A stretch of DNA of 64,000 nt from Thioclava sp. JE_KL1 (GCF_009296265.1 NZ_WBJS01000008.1:62001-126000); one strand, 5' to 3'; positions 9,200-20,067 are shown, counted from the first letter of the stretch. The notes: generated from the letters alone by a model not told the origin. Translations and numbers: made by a program.

Positions 9200-9628
9200 A
9201 TGAAACAGCCACTCGTCATCGCTCTCTCGCTCGCCCTTCTGGCAACGCCCGTCTCCGCGCAGGAGGAGGGCGGCGACGCTGGCGGCGATGTCGATCGCGG
9301 GCTCTCGTTGCTGCAGGAAGGGGCGCAGTCGCTGTTTCGGGGGCTCATGGGCGAAATGAAGCCGCAGCTCGACGAGATGCAAAAAGGCTTGGGGGAGGCC
9401 GCAGCCCAGTTGGGGCCGAAGCTGCGCCAGTTCCTCGCGCTGGTTGACGACATGTCGAATTACGGCGCGCCCGAGCGGCTGCCAAATGGCGATATCATCA
9501 TGCGGCGCAACTCGGACGCGCCGCCGCCGCCGCCTTTGATGACCGAGCCGCCGGAGGATGCGCCGCAAAAGGACGCGCCGAACCAGGGCGGGCCCATCGA
9601 GATCCCGGAGGGCGGCATCGAGCTTTAA
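9200..9628 (+). CDS. Small secreted protein of unknown function
   Basis: The protein has 142 residues and a clear signal peptide (MKQPLVIALSLALLATPVSAQ). The mature part has a helical, amphipathic middle (LSLLQEGAQSLFRGLMGEMKPQLDEMQKGLGEAA), the segment NYGAPERLPNGDIIMRR, and a proline-rich acidic tail (DAPPPPPLMTEPPED). Related short proteins in this bacterial family have been labelled AAA+ ATPases, but there is no Walker motif here and I reject that label. The gene may be co-transcribed with the EEP gene 44 bases upstream. Its end overlaps the convergent ppx gene by four bases. Confidence 0.75.
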   Translation: MKQPLVIALSLALLATPVSAQEEGGDAGGDVDRGLSLLQEGAQSLFRGLMGEMKPQLDEMQKGLGEAAAQLGPKLRQFLALVDDMSNYGAPERLPNGDIIMRRNSDAPPPPPLMTEPPEDAPQKDAPNQGGPIEIPEGGIEL

Positions 9629-11175
9629 TCGGTGATGATCGGCTCGGCCTTCAGCGCATTCGCAAGCGAGCGGAAGCGCGACTCGGCGACCTCGCCCATC
9701 AGCGCCTTGCCGCGCTTGGTCAGTTTCAACTCCAGCTCGCCCTTCTTGGCCGAATATTTCAGCTCGCCCGCATCGGCGGGGCTGTGGGTCGCGAACATCG
9801 AGCCGAAGCGCATCGCCTTGCCCAGAACCTCGGCCTCCTGAATCTGCTCTTCCGTCAGCAGCGGCAGGAACGGCTCCAGCCGCGATCCGCCGCGCGAGTT
9901 CTTGTAGCGGTGCAGCAGCGCCACGCCGAGCCAGATCCGCTCGGGGTGGGACATGGCCGAATAGTTCGCGCGGGTGACGTTCTCGAAACAGGCCTCGGCG
10001 CGGTAATCGGGATGGGTGCGCCACGTCGTGTCATGCAGCAGGCAGGCCGCGCGCACGAGGCGGAATTTCTCGGGCGGAAGGGGCCCGAAGATCGGCTCGA
10101 TGAAGGCGTGGAGCTTCTTGCCGAAACCGGGCATCCGGCTCATCACGCGCTCGGTATGGCGCGCGGCTTCCACCAGTGGATCGCGGCGGCGCAGCCGTTC
10201 GGGCATCTGCTCATAAAGCAGCCCTTCACGGATCCCGTAGGCGGAGACGTCAATCTCCTTGGGCTCGAAGGTGGCGATCAACTCGCGCAGCACCTGGCTG
10301 GCGAGCGGGACCAGTTCCATCCGCGCCGAGGAGGTGCCGGTTTTCGCGCGCAGCTTCTCCATGTCGGATTTGCCGATCCACTCGATCGTCTCGCCCAGCT
10401 CGTCGGGCTTCATCCGGTATTCGTGCTGCACCAGCAGCGGGTAGTCGCGCCGCTCCATGTCGAGACGTGCGATGGCGCGCCACGAGCCGCCGACGAGGTA
10501 GATGCGTTCGTGTTCGGTGCCGACCTTCTCGGCCAGCTCTTGCATCGTCGCCTGAATATGGGCGGTGATCGCTTTCTTGCCGCCGGAGATCTGCTGCAGA
10601 CGGAAGGGGCCGAGCTGCGAGGTCGCGCGACGCCAGACCTTGCCGCCGCGAATCTCGGCCAATTCCATGGAGTTGCCACCGATATCGCAGACGAGGCCCT
10701 CGGCCTCGGGCCAGCCCAGAAGCACCCCTTGCGCGGACAGCCGGGCCTCTTCAAGCCCGTCGACGATATGGACCTTGAGGCCGGTCTCTTTCTCGATCTT
10801 GCGGTGAAACTCGGGGCCGTCCTCGGCATCGCGCATCGCAGCGGTGGCGACGCAGGTGAGCGGGCCGATGTCCATCCCCTCGGCGAGCGCGGCGAAGCGG
10901 TTGAGCGCGGTCAGCCCGCGTTCGCGCCCCTCGGGATTGAGCTTTCCGGTTTCCGCCAGACCTTGGCCGAGACCCGCCATGACCTTCTCGTTGAAGAAAT
11001 AGGCGGGGCTGCGCGCCGCCCCGTCGAAGACCACCATCCGGATCGAGTTGGAGCCGATATCGACAACGCCGACGCGCGAGAGCGCGCGTACGGACGGGTC
11101 ATCGAAGAGAGGCTGGCCGAACGGATCCCAATCGTCGCTGTCATCAACTGCCGGCGCCGCTTTGTCTTTGCTCAT
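9625..11175 (-). CDS. ppx: Ppx/GppA family exopolyphosphatase
   Basis: Ppx/GppA enzymes release phosphate from polyphosphate or hydrolyse pppGpp. This 516-residue protein shows the family's ASKHA-type signature VGVVDIGSNSIRMVVFDG, the second phosphate-binding motif LVCDIGGNSMELAEI, and a C-terminal HD-like helical region (ACLLHDTTWRTHPDYRA). I chose the ATG at 11175; a GTG nine codons upstream is possible. The gene follows ppk1 by 39 bases on the same strand, so synthesis and degradation of polyphosphate are encoded together. The 3' end overlaps the convergent gene by four bases. Confidence 0.93.
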   Translation of the reverse strand: MSKDKAAPAVDDSDDWDPFGQPLFDDPSVRALSRVGVVDIGSNSIRMVVFDGAARSPAYFFNEKVMAGLGQGLAETGKLNPEGRERGLTALNRFAALAEGMDIGPLTCVATAAMRDAEDGPEFHRKIEKETGLKVHIVDGLEEARLSAQGVLLGWPEAEGLVCDIGGNSMELAEIRGGKVWRRATSQLGPFRLQQISGGKKAITAHIQATMQELAEKVGTEHERIYLVGGSWRAIARLDMERRDYPLLVQHEYRMKPDELGETIEWIGKSDMEKLRAKTGTSSARMELVPLASQVLRELIATFEPKEIDVSAYGIREGLLYEQMPERLRRRDPLVEAARHTERVMSRMPGFGKKLHAFIEPIFGPLPPEKFRLVRAACLLHDTTWRTHPDYRAEACFENVTRANYSAMSHPERIWLGVALLHRYKNSRGGSRLEPFLPLLTEEQIQEAEVLGKAMRFGSMFATHSPADAGELKYSAKKGELELKLTKRGKALMGEVAESRFRSLANALKAEPIITD

Positions 11176-11214
11176 CTGCCCGTCCGTTCGAGTCGTTCGC
11201 ACCCAAAGCTAGGG

Positions 11215-13380
11215 CTAGTCGAAGCTATGGGCAAGTTCGGGAACGTCGCTTGCCCCAGCGGAACCCCGGCCCGAGAGCGACGGATATTCCATGAAGAACC
11301 GGTGGCAGGAGAACAGGTCCTCGCGGTCGTCGGGCAGGTGGCGGATGAACTTGCCGTCGGGCTGCAAAATCCAGCTCTGCGCCTCGTCGGCCATGTTCGC
11401 CGCCATGATCTGGCTGACGATCTGCGCCTTCACCGTGGGGTTCTTGGCCTCCACCAGAGTCTCGACCCGGCGGTTGAGGTTGCGCCCCATCCAGTCGGCG
11501 GAGGAGAAGAACACCCGCGCGTCGTTCGACGGCAGGGCGTGGCCATTGCCGAAGCACACGATGCGCGAATGCTCGAGGAAACGCCCGACGATGGATTTGA
11601 CGCGGATATTCTCGGACAGGCCCTTGATGCTGGGGCGGATGCCACAGATGCCGCGGATCACGAGCGAGATTTTCACCCCCGCCTGCGACGCCCGGTAGAG
11701 CGCGTCGATCACGTCGGATTCGATCAGCGAGTTCATCTTCGCCCAGATCGCCGCGGGTTTGCCCGCCTTGGCGTGTTCGATCTCGCGGTCGATCAGGTCC
11801 AGCAGGCGCGGCTTCAGCGTGATCGGCGAGATTGCGAGGTTCTCCAGGCCCTCGGGTTGCACATAGCCCGAAAGGTAGTTGAAGACCTTCGTCGCATCGC
11901 GCCCCAGTGCCGCGTCGCAGGTGAAGAAGCTCAGATCGGTATAAATCTTCGCGGTGATCGGGTGGTAATTGCCCGTGCCGTAATGGGTGTAGGTCACGAG
12001 ATGGTCGCCCTCGCGGCGCACAACGGTCGAGATCTTGGCGTGGGTCTTATAGTTGATGAACCCGTAGACGACATGGGCGCCCGCGCGCTCCAGACGGCGC
12101 GACTGGCGGATATTGGCGGCCTCGTCGAACCGGGCTTTCAGTTCAACCAGAGCGGTCACGGACTTGCCGTTCTCAGCCGCCTCACACAGCGAGGAGACGA
12201 CGGGGCTGTCTTTCGATGTCCGATAGAGCGTCTGCTTGATCGCCAGCACGTTGGGATCGTTCGCCGCCTGATCGATGAAGCGCACCACCAGATCGAAGGT
12301 CTCGTAGGGATGGTGCAGCAGAATGTCCTTCTGCTTGATCGCGGCGAACATGTCGCCCTCGTGGTCCTGCACGCGTTCGGGCACACGCGGGGTGAAGGTC
12401 GGCCAGAGCAGATCGGGCCGCTCGTTCAGGATCAGTTCCTTCACATCAGCAATGCCGACCAGCCCCTTTTCCTCGACGACCTCGTCGGGGTCGACATGCA
12501 GCTCGCGCATTACCAGCGCCTGCAGGTCTTCGGGCGCGCCGGGGGAGACCGACATGCGGATGACCTGCCCGCGGCGGCGGCGTTTCAGCGCGGTTTCGAA
12601 TTCGCGCACGAGGTCTTCGGCCTCGTCCTCGACTTCAAGATCGCTGTCGCGCAGCACCCGGAAGGAGCACGAGCCCACATCCTTGTAGCCCGGGAAGAGC
12701 GAGCTCAGATGCAGCATCAGAAGCTGTTCGAGCGGCAGGAAGCGCGCCTCGCCCGGCAGACGCACGAAACGGTCGATCTGCGCGGGGATCGGCAGGAGCG
12801 CCTGCAACCGGCGCTGATCGCTTTCCCGCTCCAGCTCCAGCGCGAGGCAGAAGCCGGTATTCGGGATGAAGGGGAAGGGGTGCGCGGGGTCGATCGCCAG
12901 CGGCGAGAGCACCGGGAAGACGTTGTTGAGGAAGTGATCCGAGAGAAAATCGAGATCGCGCTTGGTCAGCCGCGAGCGGCTCACCACATGGATGCCTTCG
13001 CGCTCCATCTCGCGCTTGAGCGCCGACCACGTCGCCTGCTGGGTGTCCATCAGCCGCCGGGCATTGGCGTTGATCTTTTCCAGCTGCTCGGCCGGGGTCA
13101 GCCCGTCATCGGAGGCGTTCACGTTGCTCTCGCGCACAAGCTCCATCAGGCCCGCCACGCGCACGGTGTAGAATTCGTCGAGATTGGTGGCCGAGATCGA
13201 CAGGAAGCGCACGCGTTCCAGGAGCGGCACACGCGGATTGCGCGACTCTTCCAGCACCCGCCAGTTGAAGGCCAGCCAGCTCAGTTCCCGGTTGAAGAAC
13301 CGGCCCGGTCCGCTGATCTCCGACTCGGGCAGCGTGATCGGCGTGGGGAAGGGGGTCTTGAGGAAATCTGCTTGGGTCAT
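11215..13380 (-). CDS. ppk1: Polyphosphate kinase 1
   Basis: PPK1 reversibly transfers the gamma-phosphate of ATP to polyphosphate through a phosphohistidine. The protein has 721 residues, the usual length. The N-domain begins FFNRELSWLAFNWRVLEE (family signature) and NLDEFYTVRVAGL follows. The catalytic region contains KQTLYRTSKDSPVV and the phospholipase D-like THYGTGNYHP segment, where the autophosphorylated His is expected, and later GICGIRPSIKGLSENIRVKS. The downstream ppx gene completes a polyphosphate cassette. Divergent or Pho-box regulatory sequences are not obvious in the 50 bases between this gene and hda. Confidence 0.96.
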   Translation of the reverse strand: MTQADFLKTPFPTPITLPESEISGPGRFFNRELSWLAFNWRVLEESRNPRVPLLERVRFLSISATNLDEFYTVRVAGLMELVRESNVNASDDGLTPAEQLEKINANARRLMDTQQATWSALKREMEREGIHVVSRSRLTKRDLDFLSDHFLNNVFPVLSPLAIDPAHPFPFIPNTGFCLALELERESDQRRLQALLPIPAQIDRFVRLPGEARFLPLEQLLMLHLSSLFPGYKDVGSCSFRVLRDSDLEVEDEAEDLVREFETALKRRRRGQVIRMSVSPGAPEDLQALVMRELHVDPDEVVEEKGLVGIADVKELILNERPDLLWPTFTPRVPERVQDHEGDMFAAIKQKDILLHHPYETFDLVVRFIDQAANDPNVLAIKQTLYRTSKDSPVVSSLCEAAENGKSVTALVELKARFDEAANIRQSRRLERAGAHVVYGFINYKTHAKISTVVRREGDHLVTYTHYGTGNYHPITAKIYTDLSFFTCDAALGRDATKVFNYLSGYVQPEGLENLAISPITLKPRLLDLIDREIEHAKAGKPAAIWAKMNSLIESDVIDALYRASQAGVKISLVIRGICGIRPSIKGLSENIRVKSIVGRFLEHSRIVCFGNGHALPSNDARVFFSSADWMGRNLNRRVETLVEAKNPTVKAQIVSQIMAANMADEAQSWILQPDGKFIRHLPDDREDLFSCHRFFMEYPSLSGRGSAGASDVPELAHSFD

Positions 13381-13430
13381 GGCGCGCTTATCGTTGGATT
13401 TTGTAATGGCTCCGTGACAGTTTGCGCGGC

Positions 13431-14105
13431 TCAGTCGAGACTGTCCAGAACCTCCGCCGCCAGTCTTTGGGTGATCGCACGGCGCTGCGCCAGAGCCTGC
13501 CGATCGAGCGCCGCGACCAGTTTGCGCGCGGTCGCCAGAGAGCGGTCCATCCGCGTGACCAGCCAGCCGATCAGGTTCGGTGGAACGGTCAGTTGCCGGT
13601 CCGAGAACAGCTTCACCAGAACGGCCGCCAGCAGCGCGTCATCGGGGGGCGTGATCCGCACCGTCGCGGTCGCCTCCATCCGGCTGATCAGATCGGGCAG
13701 GGTCATCCCCCAGTCGCGTGGCGGCGTGCGCGCGGTCAGCAAAAGCCGCCCGCCCTCGGCCTGCATCAGATTGTGCAGGTGAAAAAGCGCGCGCTGGCCC
13801 GCCTCATCCGCGCCGATCCTCTCGGCGCGTTCGATCACGGTCGCGCCCTTGGCGACGAGGGCAGGGGCCATCTCTTCGGTCAGATCACGTGCGGGGAGGA
13901 TGTCGGCGCCCTGTTCATCGGCCCAGATCGTCGCGAGATGCGTCTTGCCCGCGCCTTCCGGCCCGATCAGGATCATCCGGCCCAGCGGCCATGTTTCGGG
14001 CGCATCGAGGGTCGTCACCGCCAGCGCATTGGCTGGCGAGATGAAGAAGTCTTCACGCCCCTGCGCGGAACGCAGGTGCAGCGGGAAGGTCAACTGCTCG
14101 GCCAT
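13431..14105 (-). CDS. hda: DnaA-related ATPase, Hda-like regulator
   Basis: The protein of 224 residues resembles Hda, the DnaA homologue that, with the beta clamp, promotes hydrolysis of DnaA-ATP to prevent re-initiation of replication. It begins with MAEQLTFPL, which fits the N-terminal clamp-binding motif of Hda (QLxLPL-like). It has a Walker A (LIGPEGAGKTHLA) and a sensor/arginine-finger region (RMEATATVRITPPDDALLAAVLVKLF). The DNA-binding domain IV of DnaA is missing, as expected. It starts three bases after the end of the upstream PerM-type gene, so the two are probably co-transcribed. Confidence 0.85.
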   Translation of the reverse strand: MAEQLTFPLHLRSAQGREDFFISPANALAVTTLDAPETWPLGRMILIGPEGAGKTHLATIWADEQGADILPARDLTEEMAPALVAKGATVIERAERIGADEAGQRALFHLHNLMQAEGGRLLLTARTPPRDWGMTLPDLISRMEATATVRITPPDDALLAAVLVKLFSDRQLTVPPNLIGWLVTRMDRSLATARKLVAALDRQALAQRRAITQRLAAEVLDSLD

Positions 14106-14107
14106 TC

Positions 14108-15250
14108 TCAGCTCTCGTGTTCGGTCGTCTCGGTCGCGCCCGTCACTTCCCCGGTCTCCTCGTTGATGAGAGAGATCGGCGAATGGGCTGTCGGCTCGCG
14201 CTCCGTTTGCCCTCGGTAAAGCGCCCCTTGCAGATATTGGTCGATGAAGAAGCGCGCAACCACTCCGATCACTGCAGCGACGGGAACGGCGACCAACATG
14301 CCAACAAAACCGAACAAAGTGCCGAAAGCGGACAGCGCGAAGATCAGCCAGAGCGGATGCAGCCCGACCGAATCGCCCACGAGTTTCGGGGTGACGAAAT
14401 TGCCTTCGAGAAACTGACCGAGCACGAAGATGCCCGCGACGATGCCGATATTGAACCACTCGCCCCAGAACTGGAACAGCGCGAGGCCGATGGCGAGCGC
14501 GCCGCCGATGATCGCCCCGATATAGGGGATGAAGGTCAGCGCACCTGCGACCGAGCCGACCAGCAGCCCGAAATCGAGCCCCGCCGCCATCAGCGCAATC
14601 GCATAGAAGGTGCCCAGCACGAGGCAGACCGTGACCTGACCGCGCACGAAGCCCGAGAGCACCCGGTCGATATCGCGGGCGATGGTGCGGATCGTGTGGA
14701 CGTGGTCGCGCGGCAGCCAGCCATCGACCTTCGCTACCATCCGATCCCAGTCGAGCAGCATGTAGAAGGCCACGACCGGCACCACGACGATGAAGATGAT
14801 GACGTTCACCAGCGTCATCGCCGAACTCAGCAGGGTCGCCGCCAATTCACCGCCCCGCGCCTTGATCGCGGTGCCGAGCGTATTGAGCGTGTCGTTCACG
14901 ACCGAGTTTTGCAGGAGATTGGGGAAGCGCTCGTTCAGGAAGGTCTGCAACGAGGACAGCAGATCAGGGGCGAGCGCGACGAGCTGTCCCAACTGCCGCG
15001 CCAGCATCGGCACCACGGCGAGCGCAAGGATCACGAAAATCAGCACCGTCGCCAGCCCGATAATCGCGGTAGAGACCGCACGGCTCAACCCCAGCTTCTC
15101 CAGCCGGTCGGCCAGCGGGTCGAGGAAATAGGCGATCGCGCCGCCCATTATGAAGGGCAGGATGACATTGCCCAGCCACCACAGCGACAAGATCAGCACC
15201 AGAGCGGCGACGGACCAATAGGTGACTTGCTGGCGGGCAGGCAGGGCCAT
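14108..15250 (-). CDS. AI-2E family (PerM-type) transporter
   Basis: This 380-residue integral membrane protein has seven to eight hydrophobic segments (for example [30 protein letters not shown] and [26 protein letters not shown]) and the family's conserved PYIGAIIGG and [23 protein letters not shown] segment ([26 protein letters not shown]). Members have been proposed to export autoinducer-2 or act as Na+/H+ antiporters; a substrate cannot be read from the sequence. The C-terminus is hydrophilic. It is the first gene of a leftward unit with hda and diverges from proS. Confidence 0.88.
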   Translation of the reverse strand: MALPARQQVTYWSVAALVLILSLWWLGNVILPFIMGGAIAYFLDPLADRLEKLGLSRAVSTAIIGLATVLIFVILALAVVPMLARQLGQLVALAPDLLSSLQTFLNERFPNLLQNSVVNDTLNTLGTAIKARGGELAATLLSSAMTLVNVIIFIVVVPVVAFYMLLDWDRMVAKVDGWLPRDHVHTIRTIARDIDRVLSGFVRGQVTVCLVLGTFYAIALMAAGLDFGLLVGSVAGALTFIPYIGAIIGGALAIGLALFQFWGEWFNIGIVAGIFVLGQFLEGNFVTPKLVGDSVGLHPLWLIFALSAFGTLFGFVGMLVAVPVAAVIGVVARFFIDQYLQGALYRGQTEREPTAHSPISLINEETGEVTGATETTEHES

Positions 15251-15327
15251 GCGCGGTCCTTTTCAGCGATGCGTTCGCTTTAACGTGGCGAAATGCGGTG
15301 GGAAATCAAGTGCGGGCGCACGCGCCC

Positions 15328-15385
15328 CTTCCTCTTGGCGGAAATATCCCGGGGGAGGCGCGGATGCGCCGGGGGCGGAGCCCCC
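15328..15385 (-). repeat. Intergenic hairpin repeat, copy 2 (reverse orientation)
   Basis: Read on the minus strand it is GGGGGCTCCGCCCCC, then hairpin GGCGC-atcc-GCGCC, then CTCCCCCGGGATATTT, three bases, CCAAGAGGAAG. It sits between the divergent perM-type and proS genes, where no transcript needs to end, so a pure terminator role does not explain it. Confidence 0.85.
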
Positions 15386-15485
15386 TCATAGGCGACAGCC
15401 GCAACCTGCGCCACCATCTTGCCCAACGCCCCCGTTTCCTCTAGGCCAAACGCAACGTCTGACACCAACCCTCGAAGGACCGCTC

Positions 15486-16823
15486 ATGCGCCTGTCCCGC
15501 TATTTTCTTCCCGTTCTCAAGGAAACCCCCGCCGAGGCGCAGATCGCCTCGCATCGGCTGATGCTGCGTGCGGGCATGATCAAGCAGCAGCAGGCCGGGA
15601 TCTATTCCTGGCTGCCGATGGGCTTCAAGGTGCTGCGCCGGATCGAGCAGATCGTGCATGAAGAGCAGGCGCGCGCCGGCCATCTCGCGATCCAGATGCC
15701 GACGCTGCAATCGGCCGATCTGTGGCGCGAGTCGGGCCGCTATGACGGCTATGGCGAGGAGATGCTGCGCATCACCGACCGGCAGGGGCGCGATATGCTG
15801 TACTCGCCCACCGCCGAGGAGATGGTCACCGATATCTTCCGCGCGCATGTCTCCAGCTACAAGCAGCTGCCGCTGACGCTCTATCAGATCCAGTGGAAAT
15901 TCCGCGACGAGATCCGCCCGCGCTTCGGCGTGATGCGGGGGCGCGAATTCCTGATGAAGGATGGCTACAACTTCGACCTCAGCAAGGAAGACGCGCTGCA
16001 CGCCTATAACCGCCACCTCGTCAGCTACCTGCGCACCTATGAGCGCATGGGTCTGCAGGCGATCCCGATGCGCGCCGATAGCGGCCCGATCGGCGGCGAC
16101 TACACCCATGAATTCCTCGTGCTGGCCGAGACGGGCGAGTCGGAGGTCTTCTACGACAGCGAGATCACCGATCTGACCTTCGGCGACCGCGAGATCGACT
16201 ACGACGACGTGGCGCAGTGCCAAAGCGTGCTGGAGGAGTTCACTTCGCGCTATGCCCGCACCGACGAGACCCATGACGAGGCGGCCTTCAACGAGGTCCC
16301 GGAAGAGCGTCGCCGCGTCGCGCGCGGCATCGAGGTCGGTCAGATCTTCTATTTCGGCACGCAATATTCCGAGGCGCTGGGCGCGAGTGTCCAGACCCCG
16401 GACGGTTCGAAAGTCCCGGTCCATATGGGCTCGCACGGGATCGGCGTGAGCCGTCTTGTAGGCGCGCTGATCGAGGCGAACCACGACGACAAGGGCATCA
16501 TCTGGCCCGAGGGCGTGACGCCGTTCCATGTCGGTATCGTCAATCTCAAGCAGGGCGATGTCAGCTGCGACAGCGCCTGCGAAGCGCTCTACCGCGCGTT
16601 CCTCGATCACGGGCTCGACCCGCTCTATGACGACCGCGAAGAGCGCGCGGGCGCGAAATTCGCCACCATGGACCTGATCGGTCTGCCGTGGCGCATCACC
16701 GTCGGTCCGCGCGGGATCGCGGCCAACAAGGTGGAACTTACCTGCCGCCGCACCGGCGAGAGCGAAGAGATGCCGGCGGAAGAGGCGGTCGAGAAGATCG
16801 TGGGCATCTATGAAGGGCTTTGA
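15486..16823 (+). CDS. proS: Prolyl-tRNA synthetase
   Basis: ProRS charges tRNA-Pro. The protein has 445 residues and the class II catalytic core: motif 1 region ([20 protein letters not shown]), [10 protein letters not shown], motif 2 ([26 protein letters not shown]) and motif 3 ([17 protein letters not shown]), then an anticodon-binding domain ([12 protein letters not shown] onward). It lacks the large editing insertion between motifs 2 and 3 found in the E. coli enzyme, which is the short alphaproteobacterial form. The start ATG at 15486 follows AAGGACCGCTC. A secreted-protein gene starts 14 bases before its stop codon. The cognate tRNA-Pro(GGG) gene lies at 50.6 kb in this window. Confidence 0.96.
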   Translation: MRLSRYFLPVLKETPAEAQIASHRLMLRAGMIKQQQAGIYSWLPMGFKVLRRIEQIVHEEQARAGHLAIQMPTLQSADLWRESGRYDGYGEEMLRITDRQGRDMLYSPTAEEMVTDIFRAHVSSYKQLPLTLYQIQWKFRDEIRPRFGVMRGREFLMKDGYNFDLSKEDALHAYNRHLVSYLRTYERMGLQAIPMRADSGPIGGDYTHEFLVLAETGESEVFYDSEITDLTFGDREIDYDDVAQCQSVLEEFTSRYARTDETHDEAAFNEVPEERRRVARGIEVGQIFYFGTQYSEALGASVQTPDGSKVPVHMGSHGIGVSRLVGALIEANHDDKGIIWPEGVTPFHVGIVNLKQGDVSCDSACEALYRAFLDHGLDPLYDDREERAGAKFATMDLIGLPWRITVGPRGIAANKVELTCRRTGESEEMPAEEAVEKIVGIYEGL

Positions 16824-17334
16824 TCTGATCTTTGCCGCCAGCGCGGTCGCGGCGAGCCTGCTCGCCGGGCCCGCTTTGGCCGAAGGTACGGGGCAGGGCG
16901 CCGAGCAGGGGCTCGTGGCGTGGTCGAGCGACGCGCTCGGCATCTCTGCGAAAGTGCCGCAGGGCTGGACGTCGGATGAGATGCCGGGGGGCGGGATCCT
17001 GTTCTCCGCCCCTGATATCGACCCGCACAAGACCGCCCATGTCGCGCTGCGCGCCCATGCCGATCAGGGGTCTGATCTGGCGGCTGCGCATGATCAACTG
17101 CTGCACACGATCCTGCTCGATGGCGACACGGTGCTGTCGGATGACGTGACCGAGGACGGGTTCGCAATCCGCTCCAAGGACACGTTCGGCAAGGTGACGC
17201 TGCGCAAGACCGAGCGGCTCGATTGCGCGGGTGGGGCGGTGCTGGCCTCCGTGCAGACCGATTACCCCGCCGATCTGGCCGAGGGCATGGCGCCGCTTCT
17301 GGCCGATGTGCCCGGCACGTTGGGCTGTAAATAG
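16810..17334 (+). CDS. Secreted protein of unknown function
   Basis: This 174-residue protein carries a signal peptide ([24 protein letters not shown]) and a compact beta-rich mature domain: [35 protein letters not shown] and [35 protein letters not shown]. The shape resembles periplasmic domains with a single-domain sandwich, but no family is recognised. Two cysteines near the end (DCAGG and GCK) could form a disulfide. The start overlaps proS by 14 bases in another frame, suggesting translational coupling. The final G of its stop codon is the first base of a repeat element. Confidence 0.75.
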   Translation: MKGFDLIFAASAVAASLLAGPALAEGTGQGAEQGLVAWSSDALGISAKVPQGWTSDEMPGGGILFSAPDIDPHKTAHVALRAHADQGSDLAAAHDQLLHTILLDGDTVLSDDVTEDGFAIRSKDTFGKVTLRKTERLDCAGGAVLASVQTDYPADLAEGMAPLLADVPGTLGCK

Positions 17335-17390
17335 GGGGCTCTGCCCCCGCCCGTTCCGGGCTCCCCCGGGATATTTCGACCAAGCCGAAA
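17334..17390 (+). repeat. Intergenic hairpin repeat, copy 3
   Basis: It has GGGGGCTCTGCCCCC, then hairpin GCCCG-ttcc-GGGC, then CTCCCCCGGGATATTT, three bases, CCAAGCCGAAA. Its first base is the last base of the upstream gene's TAG stop codon. Confidence 0.85.
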
Positions 17391-17471
17391 CAGGCGCGCT
17401 CTCGCCGCTATGACCGGGCGCAGGCTTGACCTTTCGACCCCGCCGCGCCAGCTTGCGCCGAATTTTCGTGG

Positions 17472-18765
17472 ATGGAGCCGATGGCCGCACGCACTGCCCC
17501 GTTTTCCCGTTTCGAGTTCATGATCGCATGGCGCTATCTGCGCGCGCGCCGCGCCGAAGGTGGCGTCTCGGTCATGACATGGATTTCCCTGATCGGCATC
17601 GCGCTTGGCGTCGCCGCCCTGATCGCGACGCTCGCCGTGCGCGCGGGCTTCCGCGCCGAGTTCGTCTCGACCATCGTCGGCTCGAACCCGCAGATCACCG
17701 TCTATTCCGCACCGATGGAAGTGGCCGAAGGCTCGGGCGTCTATTCCAAGCTGATCCGCGACTATGCCGAGCGCACCGATCGGATCAAGGCGATCCCCGG
17801 CGTGGTCAGCGCGGCCCCGGCGGTACGCGGACAGGCGATGGTCAGCTTCGGCGACCGCTCCAACGTGGCGGATGTCTACGGGCTCGCGCTGTCGGACCTG
17901 AAGAACATCCCCAATATCGCGCATTCCGACGACGCGCAGGGCGATATCGACAATTACGGTGAAGGCATAGCGATCGGCATCGGGATGGCGCGCGATCTGG
18001 GCGTGACGGTGGGCGACACGGTCAAGGTGATCTCGCCCAACGGGGCCAAGACGCCGTCCGGCACGAGCCCGCGGGTGAACGCCTACAAGATCTCGTATGT
18101 GTTCTCGGCCGGGCGCTACGACATCGACCAGACCCGGCTTTATATGCCGTTCAAGGAGGCGCAGAGCTTCTTCAACCGCGAGGGCGGGGTGGATGAGATC
18201 GACGTCGACGTGGCCGATCCCGAAGGTATCGCCGAATGGGAGCCCGCGATCATGGATGCCAGTGGCAAGGGCACGCTCTTGTGGACGTGGAAGGACGCGT
18301 CCTCGAGCTTCCTGCGCGCGCTCTCGGTCGAGGATAACGTGATGTTCATCATCCTCTCGATTCTCGTGCTGATCGCCTCGATGAATATCACCTCGGGGCT
18401 GATCATGCTGGTGAAGAACAAGGGGCGCGATATCGGCATTCTTCGCACGATGGGGCTTAGCGAGGGTTCGATCCTGCGGGTCTTCTTCCTCTGCGGGGCC
18501 TTCACCGGGGTGATCGGGACGCTTGCCGGTCTGGGGATCGGGGTGCTGTTCGCGGTCAATATCGACCATGTCATGGGCTTCGTGAACTGGCTCAATGGCG
18601 GCGATGCCTGGGACCCGTCGATCCGCGGCATCTATCATCTACCCGCGAAGTTGCAGCCCTGGGACGTGACCAAGGCGGTGGCGCTGTCGCTGACGCTGAG
18701 CTTCATCGTGACCATCTTCCCGGCGCGCCGTGCTGCGCGCATGAACCCGGTGGAGGCGCTGCGCT

Positions 18766-18773
<8 letters not shown>
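17472..18773 (+). CDS. lolC: Lipoprotein-releasing ABC transporter permease (LolC/E family)
   Basis: The protein of 433 residues extracts mature lipoproteins from the inner membrane and hands them to LolA, powered by LolD. It has an N-terminal transmembrane segment (MTWISLIGIALGVAALIATLAV) with the characteristic FEFMIAWRYLRARR entry, a large periplasmic domain, and three C-terminal transmembrane segments (VMFIILSILVLIASMNITSGL; FLCGAFTGVIGTLAGLGIGVLFAV; AVALSLTLSFIVTIFPARRAARMNPVEALRYE). The terminal PARRAARMNPVEALR is a family hallmark. Alphaproteobacteria often use one LolC/E hybrid as a homodimer; only one permease gene is present here. An ATG at 17481 with GGAG upstream is an alternative start. 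It overlaps lolD by eight bases. Confidence 0.94.
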
Positions 18774-19445
<672 letters not shown>

Positions 19446-19449
<4 letters not shown>

Positions 19450-19769
19450 TCGTCTACGGGATTTCGACCTGCGACACGGTGCGTAAGGCGCGCAAGGCGC
19501 TGGAAGCGGCCGGACGCGACGTGGCGTTCCGCGACGTGCGGGCCGAGCCTTTGACCGGGGCTGAGGTCGCGGAATTCGAGGCGGCTTTCGGCGACAAGAT
19601 CGTCAACCGCGCCTCCACGACGTGGCGCAACCTGCCCGAAAGCGAGCGCGAAAAGTCCGTCGCCGATCTGCTGGGCGAACATCCCGCGCTGATGAAGCGC
19701 CCGGTGATCCGCGAGGGCGACAAGCTGACGCTGGGCTGGGCGAAGGCCACGCAGGCCGAGTGGCTCTGA
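19446..19769 (+). CDS. ArsC/Spx family protein (YffB-like)
   Basis: The protein of 107 residues has the thioredoxin-like ArsC/Spx fold: MIVYGISTCDTVRKARKALE with a single active-site-type Cys (residue 9), and LMKRPVIREGDKLTLGWAKATQAEW at the end, which keeps the Arg-Pro element of arsenate reductases (KRPV). It lacks the second cysteine of a CxxC pair. No arsenic genes are nearby and the gene is coupled to lolD by a four-base overlap, so a true arsenate reductase role is not supported; a glutathione-dependent reductase or regulator of unknown target is equally possible. Confidence 0.82.
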
Positions 19770-19799
19770 GCGGGCACCCCTTCGTCATAGGCCGAGACA

Positions 19800-19834
19800 G
19801 AAAAACGGCGCGCATCCCGCGATGCGCGCCGTTT
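19800..19834 (-). terminator. Terminator of cspA (also between convergent genes)
   Basis: AACGGCGCGCAT (19804-19815) pairs with ATGCGCGCCGTT (19822-19833). The minus strand continues into a run of T, so it terminates cspA; the plus strand side has only GTTT and would be a weaker stop for the lolC-lolD-arsC transcript. Confidence 0.85.
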
Positions 19835-19860
19835 CAAATCCTTACCGTCCGATCCTAAGA

Positions 19861-20067
19861 TCAGAGCAGGACCAGATCCGATGCCGAGGAGCGGCCGTCG
19901 CGACCCGACTGCAGCTCATATTGGATCTTCTGATTGTCATCGAGCCCCTTGAGACCCGCACGCTCGACAGCAGAGATGTGCACGAACACGTCCTTGCCGC
20001 CTTCGTCAGGCGCAATGAAGCCGTAACCCTTGGTAGAATTGAACCATTTCACGGTGCCAGTGGCCAT
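19861..20067 (-). CDS. cspA: Cold-shock protein
   Basis: The protein has 68 residues, the usual length for CspA-type RNA/DNA-binding proteins. The RNP1 motif [11 protein letters not shown] and RNP2 motif [10 protein letters not shown] are both present, after the start [14 protein letters not shown]. The start at 20067 has GAAGGAGAAGACGGTA just upstream. The region of about 170 bases between this start and the thrS hairpin probably contains its promoter and a long 5' leader, as is usual for cold-shock genes. Its terminator lies at 19800-19834. Confidence 0.95.
   Translation of the reverse strand: MATGTVKWFNSTKGYGFIAPDEGGKDVFVHISAVERAGLKGLDDNQKIQYELQSGRDGRSSASDLVLL

Noticed and set aside
9200-9628. 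Possible AAA+ ATPase annotation for the small secreted protein
   Set aside because: There is no Walker A or B motif, and a signal peptide is followed by a short helical domain and a proline-rich tail.
9784-13782. A 1332-codon open frame on the plus strand across ppx and ppk1
   Set aside because: It is the mirror of two well-supported leftward genes with clear catalytic motifs. Its translation is His/Arg/Asp-rich without any domain, as is common in antisense frames of GC-rich DNA.
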